A DNA stretch of 64,000 nucleotides from Acuticoccus kalidii (lineage in GTDB: Bacteria; Pseudomonadota; Alphaproteobacteria; Rhizobiales; Amorphaceae). The translations under genes and the position numbers were made by a program. Shown here one piece after another: positions 18,583-25,841 of this stretch; within the stretch, counting starts at the first letter, position 1, and each line of letters begins with the position of its first letter. The stretch lies in contig NZ_JAKGCS010000010.1 in the NCBI RefSeq assembly GCF_021556395.1, forward strand, positions 62,001 to 126,000. Direction: 5' to 3'. Under the pieces are notes generated by a model, which was not told where the DNA came from, ran no database searches, and saw only the letters and a list, made by a program, of their open reading frames with translations.

Positions 18583-18916
18583 TTTAATTCCTTGGCGGGG
18601 CGCTTCAATAGAAAACCGATCGACGGGGGGCATGTCCGTCGATCGGTATGAGTGGAGCTTGCGATCCGCCGTCCAGGAGCGGGGTCGCCGTTGATCGAGT
18701 GGCAAATTCGAGCTTCACCCGACCGGATTGCGCAGATCCGGGCCTTCTCGTGCCTTCGCCTCGATCGTCGCCTCGGCGCATCGGTGCATCGTCCTTTCGG
18801 ATCGATCGTCGATGCGCCGGGCGCCTCGCATTGCCGGCTCCAAGCGCGGCGGCGAGGGCGTCACCTCATCGGGCCGAATGGCCTATCGGCCGATGCGGCG
18901 CGCGGTAGCCCGTGCC
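18583..18916. other. Intergenic stretch between convergent genes
   Basis: About 330 bp. The only clear structure is the inverted repeat at 18615-18647; the rest shows no convincing gene. It could be the 3' part of a short minus-strand transcript carrying the small ORF at 18917-18991. Confidence 0.5.
18615..18647 (-). terminator. Intrinsic terminator (minus-strand orientation)
   Basis: Perfect 12-bp stem (ACCGATCGACGG / CCGTCGATCGGT) with a 9-nt loop. AAAA lies on its left flank, so on the minus strand the stem is followed by TTTTC. This suits the end of a minus-strand transcript that includes the small ORF 18917-18991; it may also stop read-through from the thioredoxin-like gene. Confidence 0.65.
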
Positions 18917-18991
18917 TTAGGCCTTGGGCTTCTGGTTGCCCTGCGGCGCGGGTTTCTTCGGCGGATTGGTTTTCTGAGGTTTGCCAGCCAT
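18917..18991 (-). CDS. Small basic Pro/Lys-rich protein, 24 residues
   Basis: A 24-codon frame starting MAGKPQKTNPPKK and ending QKPKA: seven Lys, six Pro, no acidic and no large hydrophobic residues. The ATG at 18991 has AAGGA 9 nt upstream, the best ribosome-binding site in this gap, and a minus-strand intrinsic terminator lies 270 bp downstream. No known domain; such a peptide would be disordered and could bind RNA, DNA or acidic surfaces, but that is conjecture. Conservation would decide whether it is real. Confidence 0.5.
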   Translation of the reverse strand: MAGKPQKTNPPKKPAPQGNQKPKA

Positions 18992-19111
18992 TGGCGTTGT
19001 CCTTAGGGCGGAAGTTGTTCCGCGGACTTCACGGCGGGGATCGCCGTGGATTAGGAAAATTGTACGCCCTGGCGGGTTCGGCAAGTGGAAAAAGTGGCTG
19101 TTACCGAATGT

Positions 19112-19140
19112 GATCGGGCGGCCCGGCGCGCCGCCCGATC
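19112..19140 (-). terminator. Hairpin after the DUF1428 gene
   Basis: Perfect 11-bp stem (GATCGGGCGGC / GCCGCCCGATC) with a 7-nt loop, 10 bp past the stop of the minus-strand DUF1428 gene. Only a distant T-run follows on the minus strand, so termination strength is uncertain. Confidence 0.6.
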
Positions 19141-19150
19141 GGTGTCGGCC

Positions 19151-19510
19151 TCAAAGTTCGACGATCGTCTCGAAGCCGCCGAACATCATGCGCATTCCAT
19201 CGAAGGGCATCGGCTCGTCGTGGGACTGCATGTCCTCCATCGTGGCCTTCATCCCGGCATCGCGCGTCGCTTTATCGGGCCAGGTGATCCACGAAAAGAC
19301 GACCGTCTCGTCCTCGGTTTTCTTCACGGCCATCGGGAAGGACGTCACCTTGCCGTCCGGCACGTCGTCGCCCCAGCACTCGACGAAGCTGAGTGCGCCA
19401 TTTTTCTTGAAGCTCTCGCCGGCTTGGCGGGCGAGCTTGATATAGGCCTCACGGTTTGCCGTCGGCACGGCGAGGAGGAACCCGTCCACATAGGTCATGT
19501 CGATCTCCAT
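19151..19510 (-). CDS. DUF1428 family protein (YbaA-like)
   Basis: 119 residues, normal for the family, a small dimeric alpha-beta barrel fold related to stress-responsive A/B barrels. Typical segments: MTYVDGFLLAVPTANREAY, ECWGDDVPDGKVTSFPMAVK, VFSWITWPDKATRDAGM, and MPFDGMRMMFGGFE. The true start may be the internal Met at residue 5. It lies 27 bp downstream of the VOC gene on the same strand, so the two probably form a transcript. Biochemical role of the family is unknown. Confidence 0.88.
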   Translation of the reverse strand: MEIDMTYVDGFLLAVPTANREAYIKLARQAGESFKKNGALSFVECWGDDVPDGKVTSFPMAVKKTEDETVVFSWITWPDKATRDAGMKATMEDMQSHDEPMPFDGMRMMFGGFETIVEL

Positions 19511-19537
19511 CAGGTGTTGTCGTTCTGGTCGCGCCGA

Positions 19538-19969
19538 TCAGGCGGTCTGCGCCTGGCCGCTCGCCTCCAGGAAGGCGGCAAGGTCCATCCATACGACCTC
19601 CCAGATATGGCCGTCCGGATCCTCGAAGCTGCGGCCGTACATGACGCCATAGTCCTGCTGCGGACCGGGATCGGCGGCACCGCCGGCCGCGGTCGCCTTC
19701 GCCACCATGTCGTCGACCCCCTCGCGGCTTTCGGCGGAGATGGCGAGGAGCACCTCGGTCGAGGCTTTCGCGTCGGCGATGGGGCGCGGCGTGAACGAGG
19801 CGAACTTCTCGTGCGTGAGCAGCATCACGTGGATCACGTCCGTGAGCACCATGCCCGAGGCCGTCTCATCGGAAAATCGCGGATCTTTCCGGAAACCGAT
19901 TGATTCGTAGAACGCGGTCGCCTTTGTAAGATCCTGAACTGGCAGGTTAACAAAAATCATCTGTGGCAT
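19538..19969 (-). CDS. VOC-family (glyoxalase/bleomycin resistance-like) protein
   Basis: 143 residues from the ATG at 19969, selected over an upstream in-frame Met because GGGAGGA sits 7 nt ahead of it. Opens MPQMIFVNLPVQDLTKATAFY and includes FRKDPRFSDE, MLLTHEKFASFTPRP and the C-terminal VMYGRSFEDPDGHIWEVVW, with the terminal Glu of the usual metal site. Related proteins lack a known substrate and are often described as glyoxalase-like lactoylglutathione lyase family members. Probably co-transcribed with the DUF1428 gene and divergent from an HxlR regulator, which may control it. Confidence 0.87.
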   Translation of the reverse strand: MPQMIFVNLPVQDLTKATAFYESIGFRKDPRFSDETASGMVLTDVIHVMLLTHEKFASFTPRPIADAKASTEVLLAISAESREGVDDMVAKATAAGGAADPGPQQDYGVMYGRSFEDPDGHIWEVVWMDLAAFLEASGQAQTA

Positions 19970-20025
19970 CGGGTTCCTCCCATCCGTTATGTGCTTCTTG
20001 GAGTGGTTGGTCACAAAAAGCAATA

Positions 20026-20739
20026 ATGAAGTTAGATAAAGTAACCAAACAGGCGGGGCCGGAGCCCAAGCGCCATTATCGCGATGCGTGTGCGGCCGCT
20101 CACGCGCTCGATCTCGTCGGCGAGCGCTGGTCGCTTCTCGTCATGCGGGAAATGATGACCGGGCCGAAACGGTTCAGCGACATCAAGGCCGCGCTGCCGG
20201 GCGTCAGCGCCAATATTCTGAGCCAGCGGCTCCAGCACCTTGAAGGCATCGGCGTCGTCGAGCGTGGGGCTTTGCCGCCGCCGGCCGCGTCGAAGGTCTA
20301 CGGGCTCACTCCGTGGGGGTATCAAGCCGAGCCGATCTTGCGGGAAATGGGGCGTTGGGCGGCCCGTTCGCCGCTCCACGATCCGACATTGCCCTTCTCC
20401 AGCGCCTCCCTTCTCCTGTCGCTGAGGACGATGTTCGACGCGGCACGGGCGGAGGCGGCGGGCATCGACGCCCGGATCGGCTTTCAAGCCGGGCACGAGC
20501 GCTTTCTCGGCCACCTCTCCCCGCGCGGGATCGAGATCGGGCCCGGCGACCTGTCTCAGGCCGAGGCGGTGATCGAGGGGGAGGCGGAGGCGATCGCCGC
20601 TGCCATCTATGCCGGAATGCCGCTCGCGACGTTGGAGACGGCAAAGCGCATCGTCGTCACCGGCGACCGGGATATTTTGGCTGCCGCTTTGCGGCTCTTC
20701 CCCTTGCCCGAAAAGGCCGTGATCGCCGATCGCTCATGA
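20026..20739 (+). CDS. HxlR-family winged-helix regulator with C-terminal extension
   Basis: 237 residues from the ATG at 20026. The N-terminal HxlR winged helix (about 10-110) is clear: ALDLVGERWSLLVMREMMTGPKRFSDIK, then LPGVSANILSQRLQHLEGIGVVER. HxlR proteins are normally 100-130 residues; here about 110 more follow, with the pattern of an SCP2-like sterol-carrier/ligand domain (GDLSQAEAVIEGEAEAIAAAIYAG). Divergently transcribed from the VOC-DUF1428 pair with a 56-bp gap, so it is probably their regulator. Ligand unknown. The N-terminus is preceded by an AT-rich segment containing the overlapping promoters. Confidence 0.85.
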   Translation: MKLDKVTKQAGPEPKRHYRDACAAAHALDLVGERWSLLVMREMMTGPKRFSDIKAALPGVSANILSQRLQHLEGIGVVERGALPPPAASKVYGLTPWGYQAEPILREMGRWAARSPLHDPTLPFSSASLLLSLRTMFDAARAEAAGIDARIGFQAGHERFLGHLSPRGIEIGPGDLSQAEAVIEGEAEAIAAAIYAGMPLATLETAKRIVVTGDRDILAAALRLFPLPEKAVIADRS

Positions 20740-20815
20740 GGGGTTCATGCGATTTCTGTCTTCCCATGCGTTGTGATCCATATGGATGCTCACACGTGAC
20801 GAGGGAGGTCGGACC

Positions 20816-22294
20816 ATGAGGTCTCACGCAACGAGGATCGGAGGGGCGATGATCGCGGCGGCGCTGCTCGTGCCGATCGCAGGGCAGGCGCGTGCCGACG
20901 ACGACGTCACAAAGATGACGGCGAGCGAGATCGTGGGCGCGATCACCGAAGGGAAGATGACGGCGCAGGAGGTGGCCGAGGCCTCGCTCGCGGTGGCACA
21001 GGAGAAATCCGGCCTCAACGCCTTCATCACCCTCGACCGCTCCCGCGCCCTCGCGGAGGCGCGCAATGTGGATCAGCGCATCGCCGCGAGCGGCGCATCC
21101 GGTCCGCTCGCGGGCGTGCCGATCGTCGTGAAGGACAACATTCTGGTGTCCGGTCTGCGCGCGACCGCGGGAACACCGGGCCTCGACAGTTTCGTGCCGA
21201 CCCGCACGGCGCCCGTCGCCCAGAGGCTCCTCGACAATGGCGCCGTACTGATCGGCAAGACCAACATGCACGAGCTCGCCTTCGGCATCACCTCCAACAA
21301 CGCCGCCTACGGCGCCGTCGGCAACGCCGTGGCGCCCGACCGCTTCGCCGGCGGCTCCTCCGGTGGGACGGCGACGGCGATCGCGGCCGGCATGGCGGCG
21401 GCGGGCCTCGGCACGGACACCGGCGGCTCGGTGCGGATCCCGGCCGCGCTCAACGGCCTCGTCGGATTGCGGCCGACCACGGGGCGCTATCCGTCGGAAG
21501 GGATCGTGCCGATCTCCTCGACGCGGGACACGGCCGGACCGATGGCGCGCACCGTCGCGGACGTCGCCCTTCTCGATGCGGTGATCACGCAAGGTGACGT
21601 CAACCTCGACGGGGTCGACCTCGCGACGGTCCGTCTCGGCGTGCCGGAGGAGTTGGTCGCGAACCTCTCGCCGGGCGTCAAAGCCTCCTTCGACGACGCC
21701 CTCGCAACGCTCGAGGAAGCGGGCGTGACGCTCGTTCCTGTGAAGATGGACGACATCATGCGGATGAGCGGGGAGGCCGGTTTTCCGATCGCGCTCTACG
21801 AGGTGAAGCGGGACCTGACCGCCTTCCTCGCCGATCGCGCCCCCGACCGGACGCTCGACGGCCTCGTCGCCGCCATTGCGAGCCCCGACGTCAAGGGTGT
21901 GTTCGACAATGCGGTGATGGGGGAAAACGGCGTTCCGGATGAGGTTTACCGGAAGGCCGTCGATACGCTGCGTCCGGCGATGCAGGAGGCCTATCGCACC
22001 CTTTTCGCCGAGAACACGCTCGATGCGATCGTCTTCCCGACGACGCCGCTCGAAGCGCAGCCGATCGAGGGATCGGACGAGACGGTGACGCTGAACGGGG
22101 AGGCGGTGCCGACCTTCGAGGCGTTCATCCGCAACACCGATCCGGGCAGCATTCTCGGCGTTCCGGGCGTCACCCTTCCGATCGCGACGACGGAGGAGGG
22201 GCTTCCGGTCGGGCTGGAGCTCGACGGCGCGGCGGATGGCGACAGGCGGCTCCTCGCGATCGCGCTCGCGGTGGAGGGTGTGGTCGGGGAATGA
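20816..22294 (+). CDS. Exported amidase-signature hydrolase
   Basis: 492 residues from the ATG at 20816, with GGGAGG ahead. Residues 1-27 are a signal peptide (basic start, MIAAALLVPIAG core, ending AQA/ARA). The mature part is an amidase-signature enzyme: catalytic Lys in VPIVVKDNI, cis-Ser and nucleophile Ser in FAGGSSGGTATAIAAGMA and GTDTGGSVRIPAA. It would hydrolyse an amide in the periplasm. C-terminal LPIATTEEGLPVGLELDG is typical for the family. Substrate cannot be read from sequence; most amidase-signature enzymes are cytosolic, so the leader is of note. No obvious operon partner. Confidence 0.9.
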   Translation: MRSHATRIGGAMIAAALLVPIAGQARADDDVTKMTASEIVGAITEGKMTAQEVAEASLAVAQEKSGLNAFITLDRSRALAEARNVDQRIAASGASGPLAGVPIVVKDNILVSGLRATAGTPGLDSFVPTRTAPVAQRLLDNGAVLIGKTNMHELAFGITSNNAAYGAVGNAVAPDRFAGGSSGGTATAIAAGMAAAGLGTDTGGSVRIPAALNGLVGLRPTTGRYPSEGIVPISSTRDTAGPMARTVADVALLDAVITQGDVNLDGVDLATVRLGVPEELVANLSPGVKASFDDALATLEEAGVTLVPVKMDDIMRMSGEAGFPIALYEVKRDLTAFLADRAPDRTLDGLVAAIASPDVKGVFDNAVMGENGVPDEVYRKAVDTLRPAMQEAYRTLFAENTLDAIVFPTTPLEAQPIEGSDETVTLNGEAVPTFEAFIRNTDPGSILGVPGVTLPIATTEEGLPVGLELDGAADGDRRLLAIALAVEGVVGE

Positions 22295-22428
22295 CGGTGA
22301 TTCGCACCGCATCACATTGTCGTGATCGTGATCACGATATCGTGGCTGGTGTGGAGATGTGAGCCTCTGGGGCACGAGACTTGCATTCAGCGAGAATCAT
22401 GTCACCATCGGAGTGTGTCCAACACAGC

Positions 22429-22445
22429 GAAAGGAGGTGATCCAA
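22429..22445 (+). promoter_or_regulatory. Extended Shine-Dalgarno, 17 nt complementary to the expected 16S rRNA 3' end
   Basis: GAAAGGAGGTGATCCAA is the exact complement of the standard bacterial 16S 3' tail (which reads TTGGATCACCTCCTTTC). The GGAGG core is 7 nt before the ATG of a 27-codon ORF. Ordinary genes use 4-7 nt of this complementarity. The 16S gene of this organism is not in the window, so the match is to the general alphaproteobacterial sequence. Confidence 0.85.
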
Positions 22446-22528
22446 TGTCGAGTGGATTTTCTGAGCGGGCGTCGGCGTCTGGATCAGGGAGTGGACTGTG
22501 GAGCAACCTCTGGGGCTTCGCTGACTGA
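22445..22528 (+). CDS. Small Ser/Gly-rich protein, 27 residues, behind a maximal ribosome-binding site
   Basis: 27 codons from the ATG at 22445. The peptide starts MSSGFSERASASGSGSG and ends in an aromatic patch, LWSNLWGFAD. It has no known domain, no membrane helix and no signal peptide. What supports translation is the 17-nt match to the anti-Shine-Dalgarno region immediately upstream; what follows is a tandem series of terminator-like hairpins. It could be a real small protein, or the ORF and leader could be part of an RNA whose business is ribosome binding. Function unknown. Confidence 0.5.
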   Translation: MSSGFSERASASGSGSGLWSNLWGFAD

Positions 22529-22572
22529 TCGGGCATTTGCCGGGCGACCCACGTCCGCCAAATTTCCACGGA

Positions 22573-22726
22573 GGGCCGCGAAAGCGGCCCTTTTCGTTTT
22601 AGGACCGGGCCGCGAAAGCGGCCCTTTTCGTTGTTGGGGCTGGGCCGCGCAAGCGGCCCTTTCGTTTTTTGGGGTCGGCCGCGAAAGCGACTCGTTTCGT
22701 TGTTGAGCCCAGCCGCGAAAGCGGCC
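22573..22726 (+). repeat. Five tandem terminator-like hairpins, 34-35 bp period, GNRA loops
   Basis: Copies begin at about 22573, 22607, 22642, 22677 and 22711. The first two are GGGCCGC-GAAA-GCGGCCC, the third GGGCCGC-GCAA-GCGGCCC: perfect 7-bp stems with GNRA tetraloops, the loop changing GAAA to GCAA while the fold is kept. Each is followed by a T-rich tail (TTTTCGTTTT, TTTTCGTTGTT, TTTCGTTTTTT). The fourth and fifth copies are decayed in their right or left arms. Same tail style as the strong terminators after nlpD and the PRC-barrel gene, so at least copies 1-3 should terminate plus-strand transcripts. Confidence 0.88.
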
Positions 22727-22828
22727 TCTCCCTCATCATGGATGGCGAGGATCGCCCCCGCCTTGGGCAGCGCCACGACCCGCATGTCCTGATTTGATCA
22801 CGCCGCCAGCCTTCGCGATAGTGCGCCG

Positions 22829-23332
22829 ATGCAATCCGAGCCGCCGTTCATGCTCGTCGATCCCGAGCTTGCACGACGCAAGGCGGAGCGGCTCTTTACC
22901 GTGGTCCGCGCTGCCATCGTCGCGCGATTGCCGGAGGCCGACATTCGCCATGTCGGCGCGACAGCGGTGCCCGGCTGCCTCACAAAAGGCGATCTCGATA
23001 TCGTGGTGCGGGTGGAGGCGGCCGATTTCCCGGCGGCCGACCATGCGCTCGGCGCGCATTTCGCCCGCAATGACGGCTCCGTGCGGACGGACGCCTTTGC
23101 CGCCTTCGCCGACGATCGGAGCGATCCGCCGCTCGGCGTGCAGCTCGTCGCGATCGGCGGGCCGCTCGACGTGTTTCACCATTTCGTCGAGGCGCTCCGT
23201 GCCTCACCCGGCCTCGTCGCCGAGTATAACGCGCTGAAATCTCGCTTCGCCGGTGCCGATATGGAGGTCTATCGACGCGCCAAGAGCGCCTTCATCGAAG
23301 AGGTGCTCGCGCGCCGCATTCCGCCGTCGTGA
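22829..23332 (+). CDS. GrpB/UPF0157 family nucleotidyltransferase-fold protein
   Basis: 167 residues with the UPF0157 signature IRHVGATAVPGC...KGDLDIVV (about 41-61), a nucleotidyltransferase-like fold with the two Asp of GDLDI, and the C-terminal AEYNALKSRFAG...YRRAKSAFIEEVL typical of GrpB proteins. Members are of uncertain activity; some act in tRNA or CoA-related chemistry or appear as fusions to dephospho-CoA kinase, but no function is established for this type. Lone gene on the plus strand, convergent with xthA. Confidence 0.85.
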   Translation: MQSEPPFMLVDPELARRKAERLFTVVRAAIVARLPEADIRHVGATAVPGCLTKGDLDIVVRVEAADFPAADHALGAHFARNDGSVRTDAFAAFADDRSDPPLGVQLVAIGGPLDVFHHFVEALRASPGLVAEYNALKSRFAGADMEVYRRAKSAFIEEVLARRIPPS

Positions 23333-23340
23333 CGTGGACG

Positions 23341-23370
23341 CTCTCCCGGCGGGCGGGGCCGGCGGGAGAG
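23341..23370. terminator. Hairpin between convergent grpB-like gene and xthA
   Basis: 8-bp stem CTCTCCCG / CGGGAGAG with a 14-nt GC-rich loop in the 42-bp gap between convergent genes. No strong T-run; a weak bidirectional terminator candidate. Confidence 0.4.
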
Positions 23371-23374
23371 GCGG

Positions 23375-24157
23375 TTAGACCTCGAGCGTCACCACGACGG
23401 GGACATGGTCGGACGGCTTCGACCATCCGCGCGTATGCTTGTGGACGTCGACCGTCACGAGGCGGTCGGCCGCGACGGGGGAGAGCATGACGTGGTCGAT
23501 GCGGATGCCGTTATTCTTCTGCCACGCGCCGGCCTGATAATCCCAGAAGGTATAGATCCCGTCGGCGCTGCTGACGGCGCGTTGCGCGTCGACATAGCCG
23601 AGATTGACGAGGGCGCGGTGGAGGCTGCGGCTTTCCGGCTGGAACAGTGCGTCGTCGACCCAGCGGTCCGGGTGGCGCGCGTCGATCGGCTCGGGGATGA
23701 CGTTGTAGTCCCCGGCGAGGATGATCGGCTCGTCGGTCGCGAGGAGCTCTTCGGCGCGGGTGAGCATCCGCTCCATCCAGCCGAGCTTGTAGGGAAATTT
23801 GGGGCTGTCGACCGGGTTGCCGTTGGGCAGATAGAGGCTCACCACCCGCACCACGCCCGAATCGGTCGACACGGTCGCCTCGATCCAGCGGGCGTGATCG
23901 TCCTCCTCGTCGCCGGGAAGGCGGCAGGTGATATCCTCGAGCGGGCGCTTCGATAGAAGCGCCACGCCGTTAAAACCCTTCTGCCCGTGCGTCGCGACAT
24001 TGTAGCCGAGCCGCTCCACGCTTTCGGCGGGAAAGGTCTCGTCCTGCGATTTGATCTCTTGCAGGCAGGCGATGTCCGGCGTCGCCTCTTCGAGCCAGCG
24101 CGTCAGGCTGTCCTGACGCGCTTTGACGCCGTTGATGTTCCAAGTCGCGATCTTCAA
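23375..24157 (-). CDS. xthA: Exodeoxyribonuclease III (AP endonuclease)
   Basis: 260 residues of the endonuclease/exonuclease/phosphatase fold. Motifs in order: ATWNINGVKARQDSL, ACLQEIKSQDETFP (metal-binding Glu), GVALLSKRP, SLYLPNG, ILAGDYNVIPEP (catalytic Asp/Asn), and IRIDHVMLSP plus the final SDHVPV (catalytic Asp-His). Acts in base-excision repair, cutting at abasic sites and removing 3' blocks. It lies 15 bp downstream of erpA on the minus strand. Firm call at family level; ExoIII versus ExoA subtype not separated. Confidence 0.94.
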   Translation of the reverse strand: MKIATWNINGVKARQDSLTRWLEEATPDIACLQEIKSQDETFPAESVERLGYNVATHGQKGFNGVALLSKRPLEDITCRLPGDEEDDHARWIEATVSTDSGVVRVVSLYLPNGNPVDSPKFPYKLGWMERMLTRAEELLATDEPIILAGDYNVIPEPIDARHPDRWVDDALFQPESRSLHRALVNLGYVDAQRAVSSADGIYTFWDYQAGAWQKNNGIRIDHVMLSPVAADRLVTVDVHKHTRGWSKPSDHVPVVVTLEV

Positions 24158-24172
24158 GATGGCCCCGAGGGG

Positions 24173-24505
24173 TTAGAGGAGCGAGAAGGACGTGCCGCAG
24201 CCGCAGCTCGACTGCGCGTTCGGGTTGTTGATCTGGAAGGATTGGCCCATCAGATCGTCCACGAAATCGAGCTGGGCGCCGGCGAGAAAAGGCAGCGACA
24301 CCGGGTCGACCACCACGGTCGCGGTTTCGCCCTCGATGATGAGGTCGTCTCCCTCCGGCCCCTCGACGAGGTCGTAGCGATATTGGAAGCCGGAGCAGCC
24401 GCCGCCTTCGACCGAGACGCGCAGCGCGCCCGCCTGCTCACCGGAAAGAATTTTGGCGACGCGGGTCAGTGCCCGGGGTGTCACCTGGAAGGATGCGTCG
24501 GTCAT
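24173..24505 (-). CDS. erpA: ErpA/IscA-type iron-sulfur cluster carrier
   Basis: 110 residues from the ATG at 24505, which has AGGAGG 6 nt upstream; an upstream in-frame Met is less likely. The three cluster-ligating cysteines are present: GGGCSGFQYRYD and the terminal SSCGCGTSF. A-type carriers pass [4Fe-4S] or [2Fe-2S] clusters to apoproteins. ErpA rather than IscA/SufA is suggested by the genomic setting (next to the dGTPase gene and xthA, a standard Hyphomicrobiales arrangement) and not by diagnostic residues. Divergent from the dGTPase gene, starts 80 bp apart. Confidence 0.9.
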   Translation of the reverse strand: MTDASFQVTPRALTRVAKILSGEQAGALRVSVEGGGCSGFQYRYDLVEGPEGDDLIIEGETATVVVDPVSLPFLAGAQLDFVDDLMGQSFQINNPNAQSSCGCGTSFSLL

Positions 24506-24585
24506 AGCGCCTCCTGAAAAGGATCCTGTTACGCCCTTGATATAGGGTGGCACACGACGACGCCAGAATCAGGAGAGGGACCTTC

Positions 24586-25758
24586 GTGCAAAACGTGCGA
24601 CCATCCCCGCGCTTGCTCGCCCCTTATGCGAGCGATCCGACCAAGAGTCGTGGGCGCAGGATCGCCGAGCCGCCCTCGGCGACGCGCACGCCATTCCAGC
24701 GCGATCGCGACCGAATCGTGCATTCCTCCGCCTTCCGGCGGCTGACGCACAAGACGCAGGTCTTCATCACCACTGACGGCGACCATTATCGCACGCGCCT
24801 CACCCATTCTTTGGAGGTGGCGCAGATCGCCGGGTCGATCGCCCGCGTCCTCTCCCTCGACGAGGACCTCGCCGAAGCGCTCGCCCTCAGTCACGATTTC
24901 GGCCACACCCCGTTCGGCCACGAGGGCGAGAACGTGCTCGCCCGGCTGATGGCGCCTTATGGCGGCTTCGACCATAACGCGCAGGCCTACCGGATCGTCA
25001 CCCGCCTCGAGAGCCGCTATGCCCATTTTGACGGGCTGAACCTCACCTATGAGATGCTCGAAGGCCTCGTGAAGCACAACGGGCCGCCGGCGGCGGATGC
25101 GCGCTCGCCGTTTTTGTCCGATCCCGAGCTCGCCGACCTCGATCTCGTCACCCAGGCGAGCCTCGAAGCACAGATCGCGGCGATCTCCGACGATATCGCC
25201 TATGACGCGCACGATCTCGATGACGGTTTGCGCGCCGGCATCCTCACCTTCGAGGGTGTGCGGCAGATCGACCTCGTGGCCGACATTCTCGACGAGGTGG
25301 AGCGGGAGGCGCCGGGGCTCGATCCGGCGCGGCGCACGCACGAGCTGGTGCGTCGGCAGCTCACCCGGATGATCGAGGACGTGATCGGCGAGACGATCCG
25401 CCGGATGGCGCGCGCCGGGGTTGCGACGGCGGGGGATGTTGCGGCGCACGAGGGGCCGCTCGTTGCGTTCTCCGCCGAGATGGCGACCTCCGAGAAGGCG
25501 TTGAAGACGATGCTTCACCGCGACCTCTACCGCGATCCCGACGTCCTCGCGGCGCGGGTCAAGGCGGGCCGCGTGGTCGAGGACCTTTTCGCCGCTTTCG
25601 CGAGCGATCCGTCTTTGTTGCCGGCCCAATGGTTCAGTCCCGGCGACGAGGAGGCCCGCCGCCTTCGCCGCACGTGCGACTATATCGCCGGCATGACGGA
25701 CCGGTTCGCCCTCGGCGAGCATCGCCGGCTCGTCGGCGGCACGCCCGATCTCGGCTGA
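24586..25758 (+). CDS. dgt: Deoxyguanosinetriphosphate triphosphohydrolase-like protein
   Basis: About 390 residues from the GTG at 24586, chosen because GGAGAGGGA lies just before it; an in-frame GTG at 24547 is the alternative. HD-domain metal ligands are visible: [12 protein letters not shown] and [16 protein letters not shown], with the later Asp in [15 protein letters not shown]. The [24 protein letters not shown] block is the family hallmark. Splits dNTPs to nucleoside and triphosphate, controlling dNTP pools; the short (type 2) alphaproteobacterial form differs from E. coli Dgt. Followed by argS. Confidence 0.92.
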   Translation: MQNVRPSPRLLAPYASDPTKSRGRRIAEPPSATRTPFQRDRDRIVHSSAFRRLTHKTQVFITTDGDHYRTRLTHSLEVAQIAGSIARVLSLDEDLAEALALSHDFGHTPFGHEGENVLARLMAPYGGFDHNAQAYRIVTRLESRYAHFDGLNLTYEMLEGLVKHNGPPAADARSPFLSDPELADLDLVTQASLEAQIAAISDDIAYDAHDLDDGLRAGILTFEGVRQIDLVADILDEVEREAPGLDPARRTHELVRRQLTRMIEDVIGETIRRMARAGVATAGDVAAHEGPLVAFSAEMATSEKALKTMLHRDLYRDPDVLAARVKAGRVVEDLFAAFASDPSLLPAQWFSPGDEEARRLRRTCDYIAGMTDRFALGEHRRLVGGTPDLG

Positions 25759-25841
25759 TATGCGCGCAATACGGCCCGACCCCCTCGCGCTTGGGGGCCG
25801 GCGGCGCTAAGGAGGCGCCACTTCAGGATCCAAGGGACGTC

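Noticed and set aside
22573..22726. Tandem hairpins as a possible CRISPR array
   Set aside because: Repeats of 18 nt with 16-17-nt similar, T-rich spacers and perfect terminator stems do not fit CRISPR spacing, and no cas genes are near.
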